Source: Apodemus sylvaticus
Lineage: Eukaryota > Chordata > Mammalia > Rodentia > Muridae
DNA length: 64,000 nucleotides
Reading direction: 5' to 3'
Assembly (NCBI RefSeq): GCF_947179515.1
Contig: NC_067473.1
Coordinates: 99,475,782-99,539,781 of the forward strand
In this document: piece after piece, positions 43,364 through 53,258 of the stretch
Layout: every line of letters starts with the position of its first letter
Numbering within the stretch: position 1 is the stretch's first letter
Notes under the pieces: model-generated
Databases searched by the model: none
What the model was told of the DNA's origin: nothing
What the model saw: the letters and a program-made list of their open reading frames with translations, nothing else
Position numbers and translations under genes: made by a program

Positions 43364-46300
43364 TAGTAACAAGACAGACCTCAACAAATATAAGAATATT
43401 GAACTAATCCCATGCCTCCTATCAGATCATTATGGAGTAAAAGTGGTCTTCAATAGAAACAAAAACAACAGAAAACCCACATACACATGGAAACTGAACA
43501 ATATTGTACTCAATGATACCTTGGTCAAGGAAGAAATAAAGAAAGAAATTAAAGACTTTTTAGAACTTAATGAAAATGAAGACACAACATACCCAAATCT
43601 ATGGGACACAATGAAAGCAGTGCTAAGAGGAAAACTCATAACCCTGAGTACCTCCAAAAAGAAAATGGAGACAGCATACACTAACAGCTTAATGACACAC
43701 CTGAAAGCCCTGGAACAAAAAGAAGCTATTTCACCCAGAAGGAGTAAAAGGCAGGAAATCATCAAACTCAGTGCCGAAATCAATCAAGTAGAAACAAAGA
43801 GAACCATTCAAAAATTGACAAAACCAGGAGCTGGTTCTTTTAGAAAATCAACAAGATAGATAAACCCTTAGCCAGACTAACCAAAGGGCACAGAGACAGT
43901 ATTCAGATTAACAAACTTAGAAACAAAAAGGGAGATATAACAACAGAAATTGAGGAAATTCAAAAAATCATTAGAGCCTACTACAAAAGCCTATACTCAA
44001 CACAACTGGAGAATCGGGAGGAAATGGACAGTTTCCTAAACAGATATCCCACACCAAAACTAAATCAGGATCAAATAGATCAACTAAACAGTCCCATAAC
44101 ACCTGAAGAAATAAAAAGGGTCATAGAAAGTCTGTCAACCAAAAACAGCACGGGACCAGATGGCTTCATTGCAGAATTCTATCAGACCTTCATAGAAGAC
44201 CTAACACCAATACTCTTTAAACTATTCCACAAAATAGAAACAGAAGGAACTCTACCCAACTCATTCTATGAAGCCACAATTACGCTGATACCAAAACCAC
44301 ACTAAGATCCAACAAAGAAAGAGAACTTCAGGCCAATTTCTCTTATGAATATTGAGGCAAAAATACTTACTTAATAAAATTCTTGCCAACCGAATCCAAG
44401 ACCACATCAAAATGATCATCCACCATGATCAAGTAGGCTTCATCCCAGGGATGCAGGGATGGTTCAATATAAGGAAATCCATCAATGCTATCCACTACAT
44501 AAACAAACTCAAAGAAAAAAACCATATGATCATCTCATTAGATGCAGAAAAAGCATTTGACAAAAATTCAGCATCCTTTCATGCTAAAAGTATTGGAAAG
44601 AACAAGAATTCAAGGCCCATACCTAAACATCATTAAAGCAATATAGAGCAAACCGGTAGCCAGCATCAAACTAAAGGGAGAGAAACTTGAAGCAATCCAC
44701 TAAAATCAGGGACTAGACAAGGCTGTCTTCTCTCTCCATATCTTTCAATATAGTACTTGAAGTTCTAGCTAGAGCAATTAGAAAACATAAGGAGGTCAAG
44801 GGGATACAAATTGGAAAGGAAGAAGTCAAATTATCACTATTTGCAGATGACATGATAGTCTAATTAAGTGACCTGAAAAGCTCCATCCGGGAACTCCTAC
44901 AGCTGATAAACAACTTCAGCAAAGTGACTGGTTATAAAATCAGCTCAAGCAAATCAGTTGCCTTCCTCTACTCAAAGGATAAGCAAGCTGAGAAAGAAGT
45001 TAGGGAAATGACACGCTTCACAATAGCCACAAACAATATAAAATATCTTGGTGTGACTCTAACCAAACAAGTGAAAGATCTATATGACAAGAACTTCAGG
45101 TTTCTGAAGAAGGAAATCAAAGAAGACCTCAGAAAATGGAAACGTCTGCCATGCTCATGGATCGGCAGGATTAATATAGTTAAAATGGCCATCTTGCCAA
45201 AAGCAATCTACAGATTCAATGCAATCCCCATCAAAATCCCAACTCAGTTCTTCACAGAGTTAGAAAAAGCAATTCTCAAATTCATCTGGAATAACAAAAA
45301 ACCCAGGATAGCTAAAACTATTCTCAACAACAAAAGAAATGCTGGGAGAATCAGTATCCCTGACCACAAGCAATACTACAGAGCAATAGTATTAAAAACT
45401 GCATGGTATTTGTACAGTAACAGGCAGGCGGATCAATGGAACAGGATTGAAGATCCAGAAAAGAACCAACACACCTATGGCCTCTTGATTCTCGACAAAG
45501 GGGCTGAAAACATCCAATGGAAAAAAGATAGCCTTATCAACAAATGGTGCTGGTTCAACTGGAGGTCAGCATGCAGAAGAATGCGAATTGATCCATCCTT
45601 GTCTACTTGTACTAAGCTCAACTCCAAATAGATCAAGGACCTCCACATAAAGCCAGACACTGTGAAGCTAGTAGAAAAGAAACTGGGGAAGACCCTTGAG
45701 GACATTGGTACAGGGGGAAAGTATCTGAAGAGATCACCAATAGTGTATGCTCTAAGATCAAGAATTGACAAATGGGACCTCATAAAAATACAATGTTTCT
45801 GTAAGGCAAAGGACACCATCAAAAGGACAAATCGGGAACCAACAAATTGGGAAAAGATCTTCACCAACCCTACATCAGATAGAGGGCTAATATCCAATAT
45901 ATACAAAGAACTCAAGAAGTTAGACCCCAGAAAACCACATTTCATCTGAAGAACTTCGGATGGCAGAGAAGCATCTTAAAAAACGTTCAACTTCATTAGT
46001 CATTAGGGAAATGCAAATCAAACCAACCCTGAGATTTCACCTTACATCAGTCAGAATGGCTAAGATTAAAAATTCAAGAGACAGCAGGTGTTGGTGTAGA
46101 TGTGGAGAAAGAGGAACACTCTTCCACAGCTGGTGGGGTTGCAAATTGTTACAACCACTCTGGAAATCAGTCTGGTGGTTCCTCTGAAAACTGGGCACAT
46201 CACTTCCAGAAGATCCTGCTATACCACTCCTGGGCATATACCCAGAAGATTCCCCAGCATGTCTAAGGATACATGCTCCACTATGTTCATAGCCGCCCTA

Positions 46301-46479
46301 TTTATAATAGCCAGAAGCTGGAAAGAACCCAGGTATCCCTCAACAGAAGAATGGATGCAAAAATGTGGTATATATACACAATGGAATACTATTCAGCCAT
46401 TAGAAACAATGAATTTATGATATTTTTAGGCAAATGGATGGAACTGGAGAACATCATGCTAAGTGAGGTAACCCAGTTT

Positions 46480-46630
46480 TTGTTATTCCAGATGAATTTG
46501 AGAATTGCTCTTTCTAACTCCATGAAGAATTGAGTTGGGATTTTGATGGGTATTGCGTTGAATCTGTATATTGCTTTTGGCAAAATGGCCATTTTAACTA
46601 TATTAATCCTGCCGATCCATGTGCATGGGA
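46480..46630 (-). mobile_element. short antisense L1 ORF2 fragment
   Basis: The minus-strand frame 46592-46389 covers ORF2 around MAILPKAIYRFNAIPIKIPT. It joins the sense L1 at 46479/46480 without a tail. Confidence 0.85.
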
Positions 46631-47624
46631 AGTTTCTTGGTATCTTTTTTAAAACTTCTTGAATTCACTGATGAAGTTGATGTTGTTCTTTTACATTCTC
46701 TGTCCCGTGATTCGTCTAGGTAATTCTCATTGACAAACAACCCCACAGTACATGTAGGTTTTGGGGAAAAGATGCCTGATTGATCTTTAAAAGTGATGGT
46801 AATCTTGCAATGAGATCTGAGCATGTGAATATTTGTTAGTTCTAAGTTAACATGTACAAAGCACCTTGAGGCAGAAGAGAGTGTGGGATGGATGATTGAG
46901 TCTAAAGGCTTTAAATGGCTTGGGAGAAATAAGTCATGTAAACATATGGTATATAGCCATGCAATGGTGTTCCCTGTCCAAGTCTTGAATGGCAGGTTAG
47001 ATGTGGCTCAGAAAAGATGTTAATGTTATGTGGGAGTGTCCAATATGTGAATGTATAGGCAAGAATGGTCCTGTCAGAAGCCTAGACATTGCTTGCTGCA
47101 CAGGTGTGGGTGACCAACCAAATTTGTCACAATATATGTAAGACCAGGGCTAGGTCTGTTTTTCTGAGTAAAGTTGTGGCTCAATAGGGTCAGGGAAATT
47201 CCTAGGATTACCCTGTGGGAAAGGGTGTGGGAGATCTGGCTGATTGTAAAAGTTTTGTATTTTATTTTCACCCAATTTTAGGAACTGTAAAATTCTTTTC
47301 CTAATTTACACCTTAAAAGAAATACTGTTCATTCTAATGATGACTATTTCCTGTGACACTGTGTGCTTCATATGCATTCTATTGCTATTGGTATCCACCA
47401 TTATTACATTGTGGTAATAGAGAATGCATAATATTAGTTTACTTTTCCTATGATTATTGATACCTGTTTCACATCCTAATACATGGTAGAATTTGAGGAG
47501 CTAATGAGAAGAAATTTCAGAAAAATTCCAGGAGCTAATGAGAAGAAAGGCATTCTTACTGGGCATTCTTGAATTTCTTCTAAGTCCATTTGATTTATGG
47601 TTTCATTTAAATTATAGTCTCCAA
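46631..47624. other. intergenic DNA, no gene recognised
   Basis: The only structure noted is a 37-bp-period duplication of AGGAGCTAATGAGAAGAAA at about 47498-47555. Short ORFs lack domains. Confidence 0.5.
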
Positions 47625-49070
47625 TGTTTGATTTTATTTAGATATTTTTATTAATTAATTATTTTATTTATTTACATCTCAAATGTTATCCCCCATCCCA
47701 GTTTCCCCTGGAAGAGTTCTTCCCCAATTCTCCCTCTCCTTCACCTTTGAGAGGGTACCAACTCCACAGCATTCCCCATTCCTGGAGTAAAAGTCTCTAC
47801 AAGATTAGATGTACCCTCTCCTACTGAGACCAGACAAGGGAGGCTTCTGCTACATATGTGTTGGGAGCCTTGGACCAGACTCTGTATGATCTTTGGTTGG
47901 TGTTTTAAGATTTGTGAACTCCCAGGGATCCAGGTTAGTTGACACTGTAGGTCTTCCTATGGCATTGCCATCTATCTTAGTTATGGTTTCCATTGCTGTG
48001 AAGAGACAGCATGATCAAGTCAACTCTTATAAAGGATAACATTTCATAGGGGATACTTTACAGATGGATTGGCTTAGAGTTTGCATCTTTATCCAAAGGC
48101 AAACTGGAGAAGACTGTTTCCAGGCAGCAAGGAGGAGGGTCTCAAACAAAGACCAACTTCACAGTGATACACATCTTCCAACAAGGCTACACCTCCTAAT
48201 AATGCCATTTCCATTGTCAAGCACATAAAAACCACTGCACCGTCCCATTTATTTGTTCCAATCCTTCCCCTAACTCTTCTATATGGCTCCTCAAGCTCAG
48301 TCCAATGCTTAGCTGTAAGTATCTGCATCTATCTCAGTCAGTTGTAGAACCTCCCAGAGGGCAGCAATGCTAGGCTCTTGTCTGCAAGCATAGCAGAGTA
48401 TCAGTAATAGTGACAGGGTTTCATGCCTACCTGTGGGATGGATCACAAGTAAGGTTGGTCATTGGTTAGTCATGACTTCAGTCTGCTCCATTTTTGTTCC
48501 TAAATTTCTGTAGACAGGAACAATTTTAGGTCAAAATTTTGAAGGTGATTTTATGTCTCCATCCCTCCACTGGGCCCTGTCTAACTTCTCTAGGTAGTCT
48601 CTTCAGGTTACATCTCCCCACTATTAGTAATTTTGGCTTGGAACACCCAGAAAAGGCCCTAGGAGTCTCCCTTATGTTAGTTCTCTGGGACTTTCTATAT
48701 TTCCATTCATTCTCTTGACACTCTGGCTTCTCTCCTGTATCCCCTTCTTTTCCCTTCCTCATGCCCTCTCCCCGCCAGGTCCATCCCTCCCTCTGCATTG
48801 CATGATTATTTTGTTCCCCTTCAAAGAGACATTTAAGCATCTTCACCTAGGCTTTCCTTCTTATTTAACCGCTTATGTTCTGAGTTGTATTGGGGACATT
48901 CTGTACTTCTTGGCTAATATCCACTTATCAGTGAGTGCACACAAGTCATGTCCTTTTGAGTCTGGGTGACTCTCTTAGGATGATATGTTCTAGTTCCATA
49001 CATTTGCCTGAAAAATTCATAATGCCATCTTTCCTAATAGATGAACAGTATTCTATTTTATAAATGAACT
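47625..49070 (-). mobile_element. old L1 3' UTR (Lx-like), antisense, split by another repeat
   Basis: AT-rich tail complement at about 47640-47690, then the antisense 3' UTR (CCCAGTTTCCCCTGGAAGAG and CACCTTTGAGAGGGTACCAA). It resumes after 48245 (CAATCCTTCCCCTAACTCTT onward) and ends near 49070. Confidence 0.72.
47985..48245 (-). repeat. common rodent interspersed repeat (URR1-like), inserted in the L1
   Basis: GGTTTCCATTGCTGTGAAGA, then ACTCTTATAAAGGATAACAT, then CTTCCAACAAGGCTACACCT follow a very common rodent repeat. It is the same family as 5814-6095 in the other orientation. The name is uncertain. Confidence 0.5.
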
Positions 49071-49562
49071 ACAACTTCTGTTATTGATGCTATGACATGC
49101 TTGCATATAGGTTCATAGCATGACTGCCCTGTGAGAGTTTTTACCAGCAGCTGACTGAGACAGATGCAAATAATTGCACACAAACACTGGAGTAAAGTCA
49201 GTGGCCCCTATGTTTAAATTAGGAGAAGGATTGAAAAAGCTGAAGATAGGAAGGAAGGAACAAACATGGCTTGTCCTTGTCCCATTCTCCTTCTCTGGAT
49301 TCCTCTTTGATGAGCTGAATATCAGTCTCTGGCTGTCCAGATATTCAGCCTTGTATTTAACCCATAGCAGTGAAGCAAGACTAACATGGACTGAAACTGT
49401 GACATAAAATAAATGATCCTCTCTTTGTCATAGTGCATTGTCACAGTGAAGAAACAACATACTAAGCAAAAAACATGCAAGCCAGTGATTTTCCTCAGAT
49501 GCAGCTGGCACATCTGTGCTCACACTATAGAGTGAGGCACTGGAATCAAGCTATGAAGAACC
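49071..49562. other. intergenic DNA before duplication copy B
   Basis: It does not match the DNA before copy A (25.4-25.7 kb), so the duplication boundary is at 49563. No gene was recognised. Confidence 0.5.
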
Positions 49563-50120
49563 TATTCACATGCAAATTAATGTAAGATATTTGGAGTTCT
49601 CAAACAACTATTTGTAAACATGTTCTATCTCTGAGTTTCACAATGGTGCCCAAGGCAATGTGTAATGGCCCATACCATTGATCACAGTGCTTAGAAAGTG
49701 GTAGGTGGAATTTTATGACAGCAAAATCCACTTTCCTGTTTAACAGGCCATGATACTTTCTCTCAAAAACAAATAACAAGAACAAAATATGTCTTCAATT
49801 AATTATTAATTAATATATGTTAGGGATTAGTTAACATATTGATTTATTGAAATACAAAGTATTTCCCTCAATAAATATTAAACACTGTTAATCATTAAGA
49901 CAGAAAAACAAACTTGATTCCCATGAAACAAAACCATATTTGCCATTAATGTCGTGCAGTATAAAATGAGTTATCACAGTCTTCACATTGGGAAAGTAGA
50001 TGAGAAAACACAAGAGGCAGATATGGCCTAGGAATAGGAAGATCAGATATGTTGTTTAAGGAGTCACACATGAGGCTTTCTCTGATGTTTGAATCATACA
50101 TTTTAATAGATTCATAAAAG

Positions 50121-50121
<1 letters not shown>

Positions 50122-50164
<43 letters not shown>

Positions 50165-50200
50165 TGTGTGCATATGTGTGTGTATGTGTGTGTGTGCACA
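50122..50200 (+). repeat. (TG)n microsatellite
   Basis: Interrupted TG repeat at the position matching 26346-26397. Confidence 0.95.
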
Positions 50201-50769
50201 AACACAAGCACATATATGTTTGTCACCTAGAAATAGGTGGAAGACAAGGGATTGGAAGTATGTTAGTTGGAGGGAAAGGTGGTGAGAGAAAGAATAAACA
50301 AGGAGAAAGAATATCGTCAAAATACATGAAAAACTTTTTATATATTTGCTTTATGAAACTTAACTTTATATATGGAAATAAAGAAAGTTAACCAAAAGGA
50401 CAACATGAGGGAAATTGCCATGAGTACAAAAGGAGATCACTCAGAGCTGAGCTAAGCAAAAGACAAGTTCTCTTCTGTATCTTCCAGTAGGAATATGCCA
50501 GACAGGCTCTTGATTTAACTCATGGAGACTCACGTTGGAACTTTTCATTCCAGAATATAAGATAATAAATTTGACATATTCAATACACAGAATCTAAGAA
50601 TGAGAAATTTAAAAAGATACAAATGTCTTTACATCACTTTTGCCATGAGGACTTTCCAAGTCAAAGGATCTGTTAATTAATTTACTACAAAACTTGACAA
50701 AAGTTAGGCATAGCACCTGTAGGCAGAAGGGGATACAAGGTACAGGCAGCTGATTAGAATCTCAGAAGA

Positions 50770-50797
50770 GGTTTGTGTAAGAGGCTGAAGCACTGTT
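50770..50797 (-). promoter_or_regulatory. RSS of the IGKV6 pseudogene, copy B, mutated heptamer
   Basis: On the gene strand the heptamer reads AACAGTG (50797-50791) in place of CACAGTG, then a 12-bp spacer and ACACAAACC (50778-50770). Loss of the first C, the most conserved part, should reduce cleavage. Confidence 0.85.
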
Positions 50798-51336
50798 GGA
50801 GGAGAGCTGCTGTACTGCTGACAATAGTAAACTGCCAGGTATTCAGCCTGCACACTGCTGATTGTCAGAGTGAAATCTGTCCCATAGCCACTGCCTGTGA
50901 AGCTATCAGAGGCCCCAGTAAACTGGTTGGATGCTCCAGAGATAAGCAGTTTAGGAGAAAGACCAGGCTTTTGTTCATACCAAACTACAGAATTATACAC
51001 ATTCTAACTGGCCTTGCAGTTCAAGGTGATACTTTCTCCTACCAAAGTGCATATGGATTTGTAAGACTGGGTCATTACAATGTCTCCATCAACACCTGCA
51101 ATCCGAAATAGATAACAAGTATACACTTATACAAAGTCTTTGTGATACAAATCTTAGAATCCAAACTGTCTTTTCTAATGCCTTTCTCTGCATACTATTT
51201 GCTTCCTATAGAAAATAGCTATTTCTCTACAAATGAATTACAGTTAAGATATTATAATACTTTTAAATGTCTCACCTGACAACCACAGCAATGCAAATAT
51301 GAAGGCCTGAGTCTGTGACTCCACCTTGATGCTCAT
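50798..51336 (-). pseudogene. IGKV6 family (pseudogene): immunoglobulin kappa variable pseudogene, IGKV6 family, copy B
   Basis: The leader exon is 51336-51276. The usual family start codon (before ESQTQ) is GTG here, but an in-frame ATG four codons earlier gives MSIKVESQTQAFIFALLWLSG. Donor and acceptor (TTGCAG) are intact. The V exon (51095-50798) starts VDGDIVMTQSYK and keeps Cys23 (LNCKAS), VVWYEQKPGLSPKLLIS, GSGYGTDFTLTISSVQAE and VYYCQQYSSSPP. One TAG (51006-51004) replaces the first CDR1 Gln. Framework 3 has ASDSFTG where VPDRFTG is usual. The single stop, the weak heptamer and the degenerate octamer (ATGCAAAG on the plus strand) make it a pseudogene, but less decayed than copy A. Confidence 0.92.
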
Positions 51337-51417
51337 ACTGTTCTGAGACATTTCAGATCACTCTGCAAAGGCCTGGTTTATAAATCATGGACAGATGGGC
51401 TGGCCTCTAGGGATCTA

Positions 51418-51425
51418 TGCAAAGC
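51418..51425 (-). promoter_or_regulatory. degenerate octamer of the copy B IGKV6 pseudogene
   Basis: ATGCAAAG on the plus strand, one base from ATGCAAAT, at the place where copy A keeps a perfect octamer. Confidence 0.85.
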
Positions 51426-51833
51426 AGTCATCAAATACAGATGTAAATTGCCTGGACAGTGCTGTATGAGATCATCCGGGTCAAATCAAAAGCCAAAAGT
51501 ACTATCACAGACAGGAGGCAATCACTGGGAAGGAAGCCAACATAGAAGCTCAAGGACGAATTTAAAGCTCCGAAACCCCACAAGTGTGTAGATGCTCTCA
51601 TGACAGGCTTCCATTATAAATCAAAAGATGAGTTTTACAGAAATAGTAGTATAACAACCTTTGATTCAATCCTAAGGAAACAATAAATCCTGTACAACAA
51701 CAACAAAATAAACAGGGGAAGTGGAAAAAAGAACAGAAAAAATAACTGAAAGTGGTAGAGGAAGGGAATGAAAGAAAAGGATAGAGAAAAGAGGGAATAT
51801 TGATGTGGGGAGGTAAGAGAATTGTGGAGGTCA

Positions 51834-53258
51834 GTCCCTGCAGCCACCACCACAGGATTTACTTTGTGCTACCTCTAGTCAGCTTTTGCAGTTGGCTGAC
51901 AGCTGGGCACTCCAATGGGTTCAGCAGCAGCATCTCCATGGGTCCAGCCAGATGTGCCCCTGTGCTGTGAGTGTTTCCAATGCTCCAAAGGTACAGCATT
52001 TAAAGTTCATGGATAAGTTGGCCTTGTGAGGAGCAGGTGATAATCTAATTCCAACTCTAGGTTTTCTGTAGGCACATCGAGAACCATGAGCAGCTTTACT
52101 AAGGAAGAGTTTGACTGCCATATTCTTGATGAAGGCTTTATTTACTGCTAAGGACATTCTGGATCAAAAAAAAATTAAAAGTCTCTTCCTCTGAAGTTAA
52201 GGATGCTTCTATTTTGTGAACCTTGGAGACATTCTAAAGAAGCATGTGAAATAGCTAAAGATCTTCCCCATATTACTCTCTTTTGCACAGTCAGGTGTAA
52301 TGACAGCAGAGCCAGAGTGAGTGCCACAGTTGCTATCGGGGAAGGATTTGACTGTGCAAACAAGACTGAAATACAGTTGGTGCAGGGCCTTGGGGTGCCC
52401 ACAGAGAGGATTATCTATGCAAGTCCTTGTACCCAAGTGTCTCCAATCAAGAATTCTACCAGTGTCAGAGTCCAGATGTTGACTTATGACAGTGAAATTG
52501 AATTTATGAAAGTCACCAGAGCACATCTAAAGGCAAAGTGGGGTTTGTGGATTGCCACTGACAATTCCAAAGCTGTTTGTCACCTCAGTGATAAGTTTAG
52601 TGCCACACTCAAAACCAGCAGGCTTGTCTTGGAATGAGCAAAAGAGCTAAATGTTGTCATCATTGGTGTCAGCTTCCCTGTGGGCAGTGCTTGTACTGGC
52701 AAAGAAACCTTTGTGCAGGCAGTGTCAGATGTCCACTGTGTATTTGACATGCTAACAGAAGCTGGTTTCAATATCTGCTTGATATTGGTGGTGACTTTCC
52801 TGGACCTGAAGATACATAGCTGAAATGTGAAAAGATAATGAGTGTGGTTAACCCAGCTCTGGACAAGAACTTGCCGTCAGACTCTGGAAGGAGAATTATA
52901 ATTCTGCTGAGCCTGACAGTATGATCAGCTTTCACACTTAGAGTCAACATCATTGCCAAAGAAAACATGTGGAAGGAACAGACCACCTTGGATGATGAAG
53001 ATGAGTCAAATGAGCAAACCTTCACGTATGATGTGAATAATGGATTTTATGGATCATTTAACTCAATTTTATATTATTATGCACAGCCCTGCTGCAGAAG
53101 AGAACCAATTCAGGTGAGAAGTATTATCCAGTGTCTGGGGACCAACATGTGTTGACCTTGATCAGATCATTGAGCAGTGCTGTACACTGCCTGAAATGCA
53201 TGTGGGTGATTGGATGCTGTTTGAGAAAATGGGTACATACACTGTTGCTACTGTTTAT
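51834..53258 (+). pseudogene. Odc1-ps: ornithine decarboxylase processed pseudogene, copy B, 3'-cut
   Basis: Intronless. The 5' UTR-like part is 51834-52085 and the ATG is at 52086 (MSSFTKEEFDCHILDEG), with the same 4-base insertion and early stop as copy A. Long stretches are recognisable: IGEGFDCANKTEIQLVQGLG, VQMLTYDSEIEFMKV, SKAVCHLSDKFSATLKTSR, PVGSACTGKETFVQAVSDVH and WKEQTTLDDEDESNEQTF. It stops at about 53258, after the FEKMGTYTVAT region, where antisense L1 sequence begins. Confidence 0.93.

Larger units (their letters stand above)
39252..46479 (+). mobile_element. long sense L1, split by a younger L1
   Basis: The 5' UTR is 39252-39638, ORF1 starts at 39639, and the ORF2 ATG is at 40902. 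The element is interrupted at 41501 and continues at 43377 with the same sequence (TCAACAAATATAAGAA follows the target copy). ORF2 then runs through the polymerase with FADDM at about 44841 and the Cys-rich C-terminus near 46090-46180, with many frameshifts and stops. It ends at about 46479, a little before the normal stop, without a 3' UTR. Confidence 0.9.
49563..51833. repeat. segmental duplication, copy B, IGKV6 part
   Basis: Collinear with 25698-28032. It lacks the GTATA expansion and the ERV. The undisturbed ERV target AGGTCA is at 51828-51833 and leads directly into the Odc1 pseudogene. Confidence 0.92.

Noticed and set aside
52203..52637. 144-codon ORF as a new gene
   Set aside because: It is the best-preserved piece of Odc1 pseudogene copy B, without its N- and C-terminal parts in frame.
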